From: Streptomyces violaceorubidus
Lineage (GTDB): Bacteria > Actinomycetota > Actinomycetes > Streptomycetales > Streptomycetaceae
Reading direction: 5' to 3'
Length of the DNA stretch: 64,000 bases
NCBI RefSeq assembly: GCF_000717995.1
Contig: NZ_JODM01000018.1
Coordinates: 1-64,000, forward strand
The notes under the pieces were generated by a model, which was not told where the DNA came from, made no database searches, and saw only the letters and a list, made by a program, of their open reading frames with translations. Positions 31,675 through 40,559 of the stretch are shown here, in pieces. A program made the position numbers and the translations under genes. Within the stretch, counting starts at the first letter, position 1, and every line of letters starts with the position of its first letter.

Positions 31675-32988
31675 TCAGCGCAGGAAGCCCTCGTAGTTGC
31701 GCTGCTGGAGCTGGCTCTCGATCTGCTTCACGGTCTCCAGGCCGACACCCACGATGATCAGGATGCTGGTACCGCCGAACGGGAAGTTCTGGCTCGCGCC
31801 GAAGGCGACCAGGGCGACGGTGGGGACGAGGGCGATCACCCCGAGGTACAGCGCGCCCGGCCAGGTGATCCGGTTGAGCACGTACGACAGGTACTCGGCG
31901 GTCGGGCGTCCGGCGCGGATGCCGGGGACGAAGCCGCCGTACCGCTTCATGTTGTCCGCGACCTCCTCCGGGTTGAAGGAGATGGCGACGTAGAAGAACG
32001 CGAAGAAGACGGTGAGCAGGAAGTAGGCGGTGATGTAGATCGGGTGGTCGCCCTTCGTCAGGTTCTGGGTGATCCAGGTCTTCCAGCCCGACTCGCCGCT
32101 GGAGAACTGCGCGACGAGGGAGGGGAGGTAGAGCAGCGAGGAGGCGAAGATGACCGGGACCACGCCCGCCTGGTTGACCTTCACCGGGATGTAGGTCGAG
32201 GTGCCGCCGTAGGAACGGCGTCCGACCATGCGCTTGGCGTACTGGACCGGGATCCGGCGCTGGGCCTGCTCGACGAAGACGACCAGGCCGACCATGGCGA
32301 GGGCGACGAGGACGACGGTGCCGAAGGCGATCCAGCCGCCCGCCAGCGTCCCCTGCTTCTTGATCGCCCACAGCGCGGAGGGGGCCGTCGCGGCGACGGA
32401 GATGAACATCAGGATGGACATGCCGTTGCCGATGCCGCGGTCGGTGATCAGCTCGCCGAACCACATGACGAGGGCCGTGCCGGCGGTGATGCAGAGGACC
32501 ATGGTGACCGTGGTGAGGATCGCCCGGTCCGGGACGATCTGGGAGGCCGCCGTGCAGCCGGAGAAGAGCGCGCCGCTGCGGGCGGTGGCCACCAGGCCGG
32601 TGCCCTGGAGGACGGCGAGCGCGATGGCCAGGTAGCGGGTGTACTGGGTGATCTTCGCGGTGCCGGCCTGCCCCTCCTTCTTCAGCGCCTCCAGCCGGGG
32701 CACGACCACGGTCAGCAGTTGCAGGATGATGCTGGCCGTGATGTACGGCAGGATGCCGAGCGCGAAGATCGTGATCTGCAGCAGCGCTCCCCCGCTGAAA
32801 AGGTTGACCAGCCCGAACAGCCCCTGGCTGCCGGAGGCCTGGCTGACACACTGCTGGACGGCCCGGTAGTCGACCCCGGGGATGGGGACGTGCGTACCGG
32901 CGCGGTACACGACGATGATCCCCAGCGTGAAGAGCAGCTTTCTGCGCAGGTCAGGGGTTCGGAACGCCTGGTTCAACGCGGTGAGCAC
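31675..32988 (-). CDS. secY: SecY preprotein translocase subunit (isolated copy)
   Basis: This 437-residue protein is a full-length SecY with ten membrane helices. It opens with LTALNQAFRTPDLRRKLLFT and the first helix and plug region VYRAGTHVPIPGVDY. It also contains FSGGALLQITIFALGILPYI, the cytoplasmic loop EALKKEGQAGTAKITQYTRY, and RPTAEYLSYVLNRITWPGA near the end. The GTG at 32988 has GGAGG upstream. It forms the SecYEG channel. The normal actinobacterial secY lies in the ribosomal-protein spc operon before adk; here no ribosomal, adk, map or infA gene is near, so this is probably a second SecY. Confidence 0.9.
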   Translation of the reverse strand: MLTALNQAFRTPDLRRKLLFTLGIIVVYRAGTHVPIPGVDYRAVQQCVSQASGSQGLFGLVNLFSGGALLQITIFALGILPYITASIILQLLTVVVPRLEALKKEGQAGTAKITQYTRYLAIALAVLQGTGLVATARSGALFSGCTAASQIVPDRAILTTVTMVLCITAGTALVMWFGELITDRGIGNGMSILMFISVAATAPSALWAIKKQGTLAGGWIAFGTVVLVALAMVGLVVFVEQAQRRIPVQYAKRMVGRRSYGGTSTYIPVKVNQAGVVPVIFASSLLYLPSLVAQFSSGESGWKTWITQNLTKGDHPIYITAYFLLTVFFAFFYVAISFNPEEVADNMKRYGGFVPGIRAGRPTAEYLSYVLNRITWPGALYLGVIALVPTVALVAFGASQNFPFGGTSILIIVGVGLETVKQIESQLQQRNYEGFLR

Positions 32989-33235
32989 GGTGCCTCCTGC
33001 AGCCTGTCGCGGATGTGCACTCGCGAGGTACGCATGACTGCACATATGTCACTCGGGACATGTTAGATGGACATACGTGTGATTGCCGAGTGAGACACCC
33101 GCAGTTACTCACATGGACACCACAGAGGCGCGGGTCGCGAGGCAAAGTTTACGTATACGGGCGAACCATCCCCACCCGGATGGACTCATACCCCTCAGAG
33201 ATGCCCGAACAGGGCATCCGGAAGGGAACTCGACC
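32989..33235. promoter_or_regulatory. Divergent promoter region of secY and DUF4232-type gene
   Basis: This AT-richer region contains CACTCGG (33050-33056) and its inverted copy CCGAGTG (33086-33092). It also has ACATATGT and ACATACGTGTG elements of the kind seen before several other genes in this window. No coding sequence is evident. Confidence 0.4.
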
Positions 33236-33775
33236 ATGTTGTTCCGCAAGCACACCCGCCGCCCCCTCGTCGCACCCATCGCCCTCTCGGCGCTCTCCGC
33301 CGTCGCGCTGATCGGCATCACCGCGGGCCCCTCGCAGGCCGCGACCCGGCCGGCGTGGGCCGACACCTCCTCGCTGTCCGTGCGCGTCCACGGCCTGAAC
33401 TCGGGCGCGGGGCAGCGCTACGCGACGGTGATCCTCACCAACAAGACCCACCGGGCGGTGCGGACCCAGGGGTACGTCGGGTTGCAACTGCTCGACTCCC
33501 ACGGCCGGAACGTCACCACGCGCGTGGTGCGCGACCACGGCAAGGTCGGGGCCATCACGCTCGGGCCGGGCCAGAGCGCGTACACCCGACTGCACTGGGG
33601 GGCCGTGCCCGCCGCCGGCGAGCCGACCAAGGCGGAGAAGAACCCCGCGCGCCTGGAGGTCACGCCGCCCGACGCGTACCGCCACCTGAACACCGCCTGG
33701 AAGCTGGGTGAGGTGCTCCAGAAGGGGCGCATCGACATCACACCGCTGGTCAAGGGCACGGGGCCGACCGCCTGA
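33236..33775 (+). CDS. Secreted DUF4232-type protein
   Basis: This 179-residue protein has an N-terminal signal peptide (RKHTRRPLVAPIALSALSAV, cleavage after SQA near residue 34). A single beta-sandwich domain follows, of the DUF4232 type common in Streptomyces: LSVRVHGLNSGAGQRYATVI, TQGYVGLQLLDSHGRN, ITLGPGQSAYTRLHWG. There is no lipobox, so it is probably released. AAGGGA lies ten bases before the ATG. Its function is unknown. It is divergent from the isolated secY, which may or may not be meaningful. Confidence 0.75.
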   Translation: MLFRKHTRRPLVAPIALSALSAVALIGITAGPSQAATRPAWADTSSLSVRVHGLNSGAGQRYATVILTNKTHRAVRTQGYVGLQLLDSHGRNVTTRVVRDHGKVGAITLGPGQSAYTRLHWGAVPAAGEPTKAEKNPARLEVTPPDAYRHLNTAWKLGEVLQKGRIDITPLVKGTGPTA

Positions 33776-33817
33776 CCCCGTAGACGCCGTCCCGTAGACC
33801 GACTCTCACCCCATCCC

Positions 33818-33854
33818 GCCCTCCGGGGCTCCGCGTCGAGATGCCCCGGAGGGC
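33818..33854 (+). terminator. Terminator of the DUF4232-type gene
   Basis: GCCCTCCGGGGC and its perfect 12-base complement flank a 13-base loop, 43 bases after the stop codon. Confidence 0.8.
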
Positions 33855-33860
33855 TACTTC

Positions 33861-34004
33861 ATGGGCCCACGCCTGGTGTCGCCGGCGCCCGCGTGCACCT
33901 CCCGCACCTGGCCGCTGATCCGCGGCGCGGGCACCTTCTGCGTCAACGTCCTCGCGGGCGACCCGCTCGTCATCCATCACGGCCGGTACAGGGGGCTGGC
34001 CTGA
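33861..34004 (+). pseudogene. Flavin reductase (RutF-like) remnant with internal deletion
   Basis: A 47-codon frame reads as two ends of a flavin reductase joined together. The first part, RLVSPAPACTSRTWPLIRGA then GTFCVNVLAGD, matches the FMN-binding region found near residues 45-80 of this family. It runs directly into PLVIHHGRYRGLA, which is normally near the C-terminus. About 70 residues between them and the whole N-terminus are missing. No start signal is present and a terminator hairpin abuts it. It is best read as a decayed gene, not a small functional protein. Confidence 0.6.
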
Positions 34005-34030
34005 CCGGTCCGTCCGGTCGCGGCACGCGC

Positions 34031-34066
34031 GCAGGCCGGGCCGGTCGGGTGACCGGCCCGGCCTGC
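34031..34066. terminator. Strong bidirectional terminator
   Basis: A perfect 16-bp stem (GCAGGCCGGGCCGGTC and its complement) with a 4-base loop lies 14 bases beyond the phosphoesterase stop codon (minus strand) and just after the flavin reductase remnant. Confidence 0.85.
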
Positions 34067-34079
34067 TGGGCGGATCAGC

Positions 34080-37000
34080 TCACCGTACGACGACCTGGGC
34101 GCTGCCCCTGACGCCACCGGAGGTCACCGAGACGGTGACGGTTCCGCCGCGGTGGGCGGTGAGGGCGCCGGTGGACGGGTCCACCGAGGCGACCCGGGGG
34201 TTGCTCGAGGTCCAGACGTGGGACGCGGGATCCGCGATCGGGATCGTGAGCGGTGCGATGTTGTCACCGGCGGTCTGGTCACCGGTGGCGGTCAGGGTGA
34301 GACGGTCACCGGGTGCGACCGGGTCCTTGGGACCCCGAACCTCCACCGAGGCCAGCGCGGGCTCGACCGAGTACTGCAGGTTCCCGTCGTCACCGATCCG
34401 CACGAGGCCGAAGTGGTAGATGCCGCCCTGGTCCGCCGGGGCGTACGCCGGCATGCCGAGGTCCGCGAACGTGAACTGCGGGATGCCGCCCTTCTCGACG
34501 GTCGTGCTGTTGCCCTCGGGATCGAGGATCTGCTCCGCGAAACCGCGCGCGTGGCCGTACATCATGATCACGTGCTGCTTCGGGTGCGTCTGCTGGTAGC
34601 GCTGCACCAGTCTCAGGTACATCCGGGCCTCCCAGCGGTCCGTGAACTGGCTGTTCGCGGACGGGTGCGGGTCGTAGGCCGGCATGTGGGTGATGACCAG
34701 CACGTCCTTGGCGGTGGCCGCGGTCAACTGCTGGACCAGCCACGGGTACTGCACACCAGCGGGGTTCTGGAACGGGTCCGAGGACTGGAGGCTGCCGTGC
34801 GAGTTGTCGGTCACGATCATCCGCGCCGCGCCCCGGGTGTAGGCGTAGTGGGTGTCGCCGAACGTGTCGCTGTAGTTGCCGTTCTCGGCGTCGGCGCCCT
34901 GCGTGATCTCGTGGTTGCCGACGATGTCGCGGGCGGGCACACCGAGGGCGTCCATCTTGGCCTTGGCGAACCGCAGGTCGGCGTCCCTGCCGTCGTCGGG
35001 CATGTCGCCGAGGAACTGCGCGGCGTCCGGCCGGGCCTGCTCACTGAGCGTGGGCAGCCGCCGGGCGATGGAGTCCATCACGTGGCTGCTGACCGAACCC
35101 GGGTCGCTCGCGAGCAGGTGGGCGTCGTCACCGGTGAGGAGCGTGGTGCCGTGTCCGGCGAAGTTGGCGGAGTCCTCCTCGAAGGACAGCCACTTCGGGT
35201 TGTCCGCGATCGCTTGGTACTCGGGCGCCGTGATCGGCCGTGGCGAGTACAGCGCCTGCAGTCCGGCGATGTTCAGCGAACCGCTGTACGAGGTGCTGGG
35301 GCTGATGGCCAGGAAGTCGAGGTAGCTGACGGTCAGCGGGAACTTGTAGCCGGCCGGCAACTGGGCCACCGCGAGGTGCCAGCCGTCGGACGTGACGCCG
35401 GTCAGGTAAAGCGGCGTGTTGGCCGTGCCGTCGATGTTGATGTACTTCTCGGCGAGCTGGAGGCTGTCGGGGCCGCCGCCCTTGATCCATACGCCGATGC
35501 CGGTGGGTACCCGGCCGTCGTCGGTGTCGGTGGTCAGCTTGACGCTGGGCGCCAGCACCAGCTGCTTGACCCCGGAGGCGGCGGGCATCGTGTAGTCGAG
35601 CCGCAGGGAACCCGGCTCGGTGGACATCGGTGGGACGACGTCCTTGTCGAAGGACAGCGTGGCGGGGCTGCCGGTGGTGTTGTTGCTGAGCTTCCAGCGG
35701 TCCGTGCTGCTGATCGGGTCGATGACCTTGCTGACCCGGCCGACGGCGATCGAGGTGGTCGTGGTCCTACCGGCGACGAGCGCGCTCACCTCGGCGAGGC
35801 CGCCCTTGTCGCTGCTCGCGGTGAACAGTCCGTGCGCGTCGACGGTGCCCAGGTCGTCGGGGGTGACCTTCCAGGTGGCCGCCTCGGCGGGGATCTGCGC
35901 GCCGGAGCCGCCCCTGACCGTGCCGGACAGGGTCAGTTGCCGTGTGGCGCCGCTGTCGAGGTCGGCCTTGTCGGGCGAGACCGTGAGGGCCTGGAGTCCG
36001 CTGACGACCCGGAGCCTCTGCGAGGTGACGGCGTGGCCGTCGGTGGCGATGATCCGGCCGGTGCCCGCGCGGTGCGGGGTGACCCTGCCGTCCGCGTAGG
36101 TGGCCAGGCCGGAGGGCTCGATGCGCACATGGATCCGGCCCGCCGCCGGGTTGGCGAACCGGTCGACGGCGTGCACCGGCACCGGGACGGAGCCGCCCAC
36201 GACGGTGGTGACCGGCTCGCCGCCGTTGACGACGACCTCGGTGGCGGCGCCGGGCTCCTTGGCCGTGGAGTAGAAGAAGATGCCGTTGGCGACCGGACGT
36301 TCGGTGTTGCCGGGCAGGTCGGAGGGTGTGTTGACGACCTCCGCCCGGTCGGCGCCCGGGGCGCGGCTGACCATGCCGGTCGAGCCGCCGCCGTCGAAGA
36401 GCAGTGCGGTCCAGGCGCCGTGCGCGGCCAGGTACCCCGCCGCCTGCTCGCGGGTGACGCCGAAGGCGGTGTCGGCGCCTCCGTGGCCGTCGACGGCTAC
36501 GACGAGGGCGTGCTTGCCGTCCCTGGTGATGCCGACCGCCGTCTCCGGGTTGGCGCCGCCGGGCGGCGTGCCGGTCGGGTCCGTGTAGACCTTGCCGTCC
36601 TTCACCAGGGTGTCCACGCCGCTGATCAACTCGGTGACATCGTTGTCAGGAGACAGGTGGGCGGTGATGCCGACAGTGTCGCCGGGGTGCAGTGTGTCGG
36701 TGAGCCACTGTCCGCCGGCGCCGGCGCCGAGGAGCCCGGTCCGGTCCGCGTCCAGGCGGGGGACGGTGGTCAGGCCGGTGCGCACACGGTCGACGACGAA
36801 GCCCTCGGCGGTCGTGTGTCCGGTCACCAGCGTGGCCGCCTTGGCCAGGCCGGAGGTCTCGCCGAGGCCGGAGGTGACCTCGGTGATGCCGCCGGCCGCG
36901 ATGTCGTCCACGGTGTTCACCGAGGTGAGCGCGTGCGTCGCGGTCCCGGCGGTGATCGTGCCGGAGAAGGTCTCCGGGCCCATGACCAGGGTGCCGTCGG

Positions 37001-37544
37001 GCTTGACCCCGAGCTGGGCGGCGAAGTTCGGCTTGGGACTCTTCAGCAGGTGTCCGCCGGTCATGATGCCGCCGAGGGGGCGTCCGCTGCCGTGGATCTC
37101 GAAGTAGTCGCCGTTGACACCGGCGACCGCGTGGGTGCGCCGTGCCATGGACGACGGGGTCTCGTCCGCCGGGTAGGTGAGGGTGTCGCCCGCCTCGACG
37201 GTGCCGACGCGCAGGTTGGGGTCGGTGAGGTCGGCGTCGAGCACCTGGATGTGCTGGCGTCCGCCGACGGTGTCGTAGGTCTCGCTGTGGTGGGTGAGAC
37301 CCCGGGTGACGGTCTCGGCCGGGGTGGTGGTGCGGTCCACCACCAGCGGCCAGTTCTGCGGGGTGGCCGGGAGCCAGTCCCCGTCGTTCGGGCGGGCGGG
37401 ATGGCCGGTGGCGGGGCTGTCGGCGTCGCCGAAGGCGGTGCCCGCCCCGGCCACGGCGCCGCCCACGAGCGCGAGTGCCACGGCGGTCGCCACTGCGGCG
37501 TGCCGCGCCCCGGAACCCATGGGTTTCCTTGCGCGAGGTGTCAT
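34080..37544 (-). CDS. Secreted phosphodiester glycosidase (NAGPA) and metallophosphoesterase fusion
   Basis: This 1154-residue exported protein has a signal peptide (residues 1-40). A phosphodiester-glycosidase (NAGPA-like) domain follows at about 60-420, with AVAGVNGDYFEIHG, ALVVAVDGHGG and LLFDGGGSTGMV. Next come Ig-like Big2 repeats (about 430-600) and a beta-sandwich that may bind carbohydrate (about 610-790). A calcineurin-type metallophosphoesterase domain occupies 820-1060 (FLGDMPDDGRDADLRF, DIVGNHEITQG, VLVITHMPAYDPH, MMYGHARGF), and a last Big2 domain ends the protein. NAGPA domains remove sugar-phosphate caps such as GlcNAc-1-phosphodiesters; the second domain could then hydrolyse the exposed phosphate. 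AAGGACG lies ten bases before the ATG at 37544. Confidence 0.85.
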   Translation of the reverse strand: MTPRARKPMGSGARHAAVATAVALALVGGAVAGAGTAFGDADSPATGHPARPNDGDWLPATPQNWPLVVDRTTTPAETVTRGLTHHSETYDTVGGRQHIQVLDADLTDPNLRVGTVEAGDTLTYPADETPSSMARRTHAVAGVNGDYFEIHGSGRPLGGIMTGGHLLKSPKPNFAAQLGVKPDGTLVMGPETFSGTITAGTATHALTSVNTVDDIAAGGITEVTSGLGETSGLAKAATLVTGHTTAEGFVVDRVRTGLTTVPRLDADRTGLLGAGAGGQWLTDTLHPGDTVGITAHLSPDNDVTELISGVDTLVKDGKVYTDPTGTPPGGANPETAVGITRDGKHALVVAVDGHGGADTAFGVTREQAAGYLAAHGAWTALLFDGGGSTGMVSRAPGADRAEVVNTPSDLPGNTERPVANGIFFYSTAKEPGAATEVVVNGGEPVTTVVGGSVPVPVHAVDRFANPAAGRIHVRIEPSGLATYADGRVTPHRAGTGRIIATDGHAVTSQRLRVVSGLQALTVSPDKADLDSGATRQLTLSGTVRGGSGAQIPAEAATWKVTPDDLGTVDAHGLFTASSDKGGLAEVSALVAGRTTTTSIAVGRVSKVIDPISSTDRWKLSNNTTGSPATLSFDKDVVPPMSTEPGSLRLDYTMPAASGVKQLVLAPSVKLTTDTDDGRVPTGIGVWIKGGGPDSLQLAEKYINIDGTANTPLYLTGVTSDGWHLAVAQLPAGYKFPLTVSYLDFLAISPSTSYSGSLNIAGLQALYSPRPITAPEYQAIADNPKWLSFEEDSANFAGHGTTLLTGDDAHLLASDPGSVSSHVMDSIARRLPTLSEQARPDAAQFLGDMPDDGRDADLRFAKAKMDALGVPARDIVGNHEITQGADAENGNYSDTFGDTHYAYTRGAARMIVTDNSHGSLQSSDPFQNPAGVQYPWLVQQLTAATAKDVLVITHMPAYDPHPSANSQFTDRWEARMYLRLVQRYQQTHPKQHVIMMYGHARGFAEQILDPEGNSTTVEKGGIPQFTFADLGMPAYAPADQGGIYHFGLVRIGDDGNLQYSVEPALASVEVRGPKDPVAPGDRLTLTATGDQTAGDNIAPLTIPIADPASHVWTSSNPRVASVDPSTGALTAHRGGTVTVSVTSGGVRGSAQVVVR

Positions 37545-37832
37545 GTGTGTTTTCGTCCTTGCGGTCATGCGCGTGGATGGCTCCTACACGCATTGACCAC
37601 CGGACACCCGCGGGGCGGACCGCAGGTGTCCTTGCGGAGTCTCCCGGATGACGATCCGGGGTCCGCGGCGCCGTGGTCCCCAGGCGGCGCCGGACGGCGC
37701 GCGCTCGCACGAACCGGAGGCCGGGGCGCGGGCCCGGAGCGCGCCGGGGACCGGACCGGCTCCGGTGCCCGGCCCGGCACCGGTCCCGGCGGGTGCCGCC
37801 GGCACCGCCTCCCCTGTCCGCCGGTGGACCGG

Positions 37833-38588
37833 TCACAGCGTGCGGGCGAACAGGGCGAGCAGTTCGGTCCAGTGCCGCTGAGCCGCCTGCGGGTTGTAGG
37901 CGGCGGTGTCCGACTGGGTGTAGCCGTGGTGGGCGCCGGTGTAGACCTCGCAGCGGTGCCGGACGCCCGCGTCGGTGAGGGCCCGCTCCAGCCGGTCCAT
38001 CTGCTCCTCGGGCATCGACGGGTCCTCGTCGGCGTGCGCGAAGTACAGCTCGGCACGGATCCGGCCGGCCAGCAGATGGGGGCTGTCGGGGGACTCGCTC
38101 GCCAGGTCGCCGCCGTGGAAGCCCGCCGCGGACGCCACCCGGTCGGGGTGGGCGCCGGCCGTGTGCAGCGCGAGCCGGGCCCCCATGCAGTAGCCGGTGA
38201 TGCCCACCGGCCCGGCGCCGACCAGGGGGTTCTCGGCGAGCCAGGTCAGGTACGCGCCGGCGTCGCGCTCGGTGGTCGCGGGCGTGAGCGACTGCATCAG
38301 CGGGATCAGCCGGCCCACGACGTCCGGGCGGGCGTCCATGTCGATGAACTCCGGCAGTTCCACGACCGGGGCACGCCCGTGCCGGTAGAAGACGTTCGGT
38401 ACGAGCACCGCGTGACCGGCCGACGCCAGCCGGTCCGCCATGGCCAGGAGGTGCGGGCGCAGCCCGAACGCGTCCTGGTACAGGATCACGCCCGGGTGGG
38501 CGCGGTCGCCGGCGGGGCGGACGAAGTAGGCGTCGGCGGTTCCGTCGGGGGTGGGGACGTCCACCGGTGTGCTGATCGTGCTGCTCAT
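37833..38588 (-). CDS. Dienelactone hydrolase family protein
   Basis: This 251-residue alpha/beta hydrolase has the dienelactone hydrolase triad: a cysteine nucleophile in GITGYCMGARLAL, aspartate in YFAHADEDPSMP and histidine in YTGAHHGYTQ. An acidic residue near VILYQDAFGL also fits the family. Classical members open dienelactone in chlorocatechol degradation, but many homologues act on other esters or lactones. It has no signal peptide. The ATG at 38588 begins family-like sequence; the frame is open upstream by chance. It is divergent from the M20 amidohydrolase gene. Confidence 0.85.
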   Translation of the reverse strand: MSSTISTPVDVPTPDGTADAYFVRPAGDRAHPGVILYQDAFGLRPHLLAMADRLASAGHAVLVPNVFYRHGRAPVVELPEFIDMDARPDVVGRLIPLMQSLTPATTERDAGAYLTWLAENPLVGAGPVGITGYCMGARLALHTAGAHPDRVASAAGFHGGDLASESPDSPHLLAGRIRAELYFAHADEDPSMPEEQMDRLERALTDAGVRHRCEVYTGAHHGYTQSDTAAYNPQAAQRHWTELLALFARTL

Positions 38589-38732
38589 GAGCGGGATCCA
38601 TCCTTCCCAAGGGGGCGAGTGTGCGGCGGGACATGTCGCATCACCCCGCTCACCCGTACCGAACATCCACATATGTCGTTTGCATTCCCCGCGGTGGCGG
38701 AAACACGTCACGAAGCACGCCCGGCGCACACG

Positions 38733-38738
38733 TATGAT
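38733..38738 (+). promoter_or_regulatory. Possible -10 box of the M20 amidohydrolase gene
   Basis: TATGAT lies 11 bases before the ATG, implying a very short leader. No good -35 is seen, and the gene has no clear ribosome binding site. ACATATGT and ACACGTATG elements flank it upstream. Confidence 0.4.
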
Positions 38739-38749
38739 TCGCTGACGGC

Positions 38750-40477
38750 ATGTCAGGGAACTCCGAGAACGGATCCGACGTGAACGACTTCCACCCCGGC
38801 CGCAGACGCCTGCTGAAGATGTTCGGACTGGGCGCCACCGCGACCACCGCGGCGATCCTCCAGGCCGACCCGGTCCTCGCCGCGACCCTTGGGTACGACG
38901 AGAGGTCCGGCGTCTCCCCCACCGGGTACAAGGCCCCCAAGGGGCTGGCGAGGAACACCGCCGCCAAGCAGCGGGCGCTCGACTGGATCACGGCCAACGA
39001 GGGCGCGATCACCGGGCTGGCCGACGAGGTGTGGGGCCACGCGGAGCTGTCGCTGCGCGAGTGGAAGTCGTCCCTCGCCCACGCCAAGCTGCTGAAGGAC
39101 AACGGCTTCACCGTCCAGTGGGGCGCGGCCGGCTTTCCGACCGCGTTCGTCGCCTCCTACGGCACCGAGGGCCCGGTCATCGGCTTCAACGCGGAGTACG
39201 ACGCGCTGCCGGGCCTGTCCCAGAAGAAGGGCGTGGGCGCCCACGACCCGCTGGTCTACCACTACGACGCCTACGGCCCGACCTACGGCGCCGGGCACGG
39301 CGACGCCCACAACTGCCTGGGCGCGGGCGGCACCGCCGCCGCCATCGCCGTCGCGCAGGCGATCCGGGCGGGCGGCCTGAAGGCCCGGGTCAAGCTGTTC
39401 GGCAGCGCGGGCGAGGAGCAGCTCGTCGGCAAGGCCTACGCGGTCAAGGAGGGCGTCTACGACGGTCTCGACGCGTTCCTGGACTGGCACCCGTTCAACA
39501 TCACCGTGCCGTTCTGGAACACCACCAGCGCGCTGATCTCGGCCACGTTCACCTTCCTCGGCGCCTCCGGGCACGGCGGCACCCCGCTCGGCAACAAGAG
39601 CGGCCTGGACGGCGCGCTGCTGATGGCGACCATGTCGGAGTACCTGCGGGAGAAGAACGTGGCCCCGTCGGGCCGGTTCCACTACGCGATCATCAACGGT
39701 GGTGGCGCGCCGAACGTGACCCCGGACATGTGCTCCATCTGGTTCTTCGTCCGCGAGGGCAGCCCGGCGCGCGCCCAGGTGCTCTACGACAAGATCGTGG
39801 AGTGCGCCAGGGCCGCCGCGCAGGCCAGCCAGACCCGCCTGGTGCACAAGTTCCACGCCGGGACCTGGAACCTGCTGGCCAACAAGGCGGGTGCTGAGCT
39901 GCTCAACGACAACATGCAGCAGATCGGCGCGCCGAAGTTCACCGACGCCGACCACGCCCTGGCGAAGGCGGTGCAGAAGTCGCTGGGCAAGCCCGAGGTG
40001 GGCATGCCGACCGGCCTGACGCCGCTGGCTCCCCCGGCGTCGGCGTACACCGGCGGTCTGGCCACCGACACCGCGGACATCAGCTGGCAGGCACCCACCG
40101 CCGTACTGCTGTCCGCGGCCTATCCGCCGGGCATCCCGAACCACAACTGGGGTGCCACCGCGACGGCCGGCACGAACATCGGCCACCAGGCGACGCTGTC
40201 CGCCGCCCGGTACCTGGCGGCCGGCGCGGTCGACCTGATCGAGCAGCCCGAGCTGCTGGACGCGATGAAGCAGGAGTTCAAGGACCGTACCGAGGGCATC
40301 ACCTGGACCTCGATGATCCCCGACGGGCAGCAGCCGCCGCTGTACGAGCCGCCCGCCGATTTCCTGGGGGCGACCGGGCAGAGCTGGCCGCCGAAGGGCG
40401 TGACCTGGCCGGTGCCGCCGGTGGTGGCCACCGAGCAGCTGGGCACGACCGGCCCGAACCTGGCGCCCGTCACCTGA
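38750..40477 (+). CDS. Tat-exported M20 family amidohydrolase (AbgB-like)
   Basis: This 575-residue enzyme has a twin-arginine-type leader (GRRRLLKMFGLGATATTAAI, cleavage after VLA near residue 43) and an M20D peptidase/aminoacylase domain. Metal and active-site motifs are GFNAEYDALPG, GAGHGDAHNCLGAG, LFGSAGEEQ and LDWHPFN. A dimerisation-domain histidine appears in GASGHGGTPLG. The closest functional description is AbgB, which hydrolyses p-aminobenzoyl-glutamate, though AbgB is cytoplasmic whereas this one appears to be exported folded. A strong hairpin terminates the transcript. Confidence 0.85.
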   Translation: MSGNSENGSDVNDFHPGRRRLLKMFGLGATATTAAILQADPVLAATLGYDERSGVSPTGYKAPKGLARNTAAKQRALDWITANEGAITGLADEVWGHAELSLREWKSSLAHAKLLKDNGFTVQWGAAGFPTAFVASYGTEGPVIGFNAEYDALPGLSQKKGVGAHDPLVYHYDAYGPTYGAGHGDAHNCLGAGGTAAAIAVAQAIRAGGLKARVKLFGSAGEEQLVGKAYAVKEGVYDGLDAFLDWHPFNITVPFWNTTSALISATFTFLGASGHGGTPLGNKSGLDGALLMATMSEYLREKNVAPSGRFHYAIINGGGAPNVTPDMCSIWFFVREGSPARAQVLYDKIVECARAAAQASQTRLVHKFHAGTWNLLANKAGAELLNDNMQQIGAPKFTDADHALAKAVQKSLGKPEVGMPTGLTPLAPPASAYTGGLATDTADISWQAPTAVLLSAAYPPGIPNHNWGATATAGTNIGHQATLSAARYLAAGAVDLIEQPELLDAMKQEFKDRTEGITWTSMIPDGQQPPLYEPPADFLGATGQSWPPKGVTWPVPPVVATEQLGTTGPNLAPVT

Positions 40478-40496
40478 TCCCGCCCTCCCCCGCACT

Positions 40497-40536
40497 CCCC
40501 CGTCCGTGGTCCGTCCCCCGGGTCCACGGGCGGGGG
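40497..40536. terminator. Bidirectional terminator between M20 and L,D-transpeptidase genes
   Basis: CCCCCGTCCGTGG pairs with CCACGGGCGGGGG (one G-U pair) around a 14-base loop, placed between two convergent genes. Confidence 0.75.
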
Positions 40537-40559
40537 TCTTCGTCTTCCGGTGCCGCGCC

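Noticed and set aside
34152..38783. A plus-strand open frame of more than 1500 codons antisense to the phosphoesterase and dienelactone hydrolase genes
   Set aside because: It is a GC-bias shadow: no domains, valine/glycine/arginine-rich text, and it spans two well-supported genes and their intergenic region.
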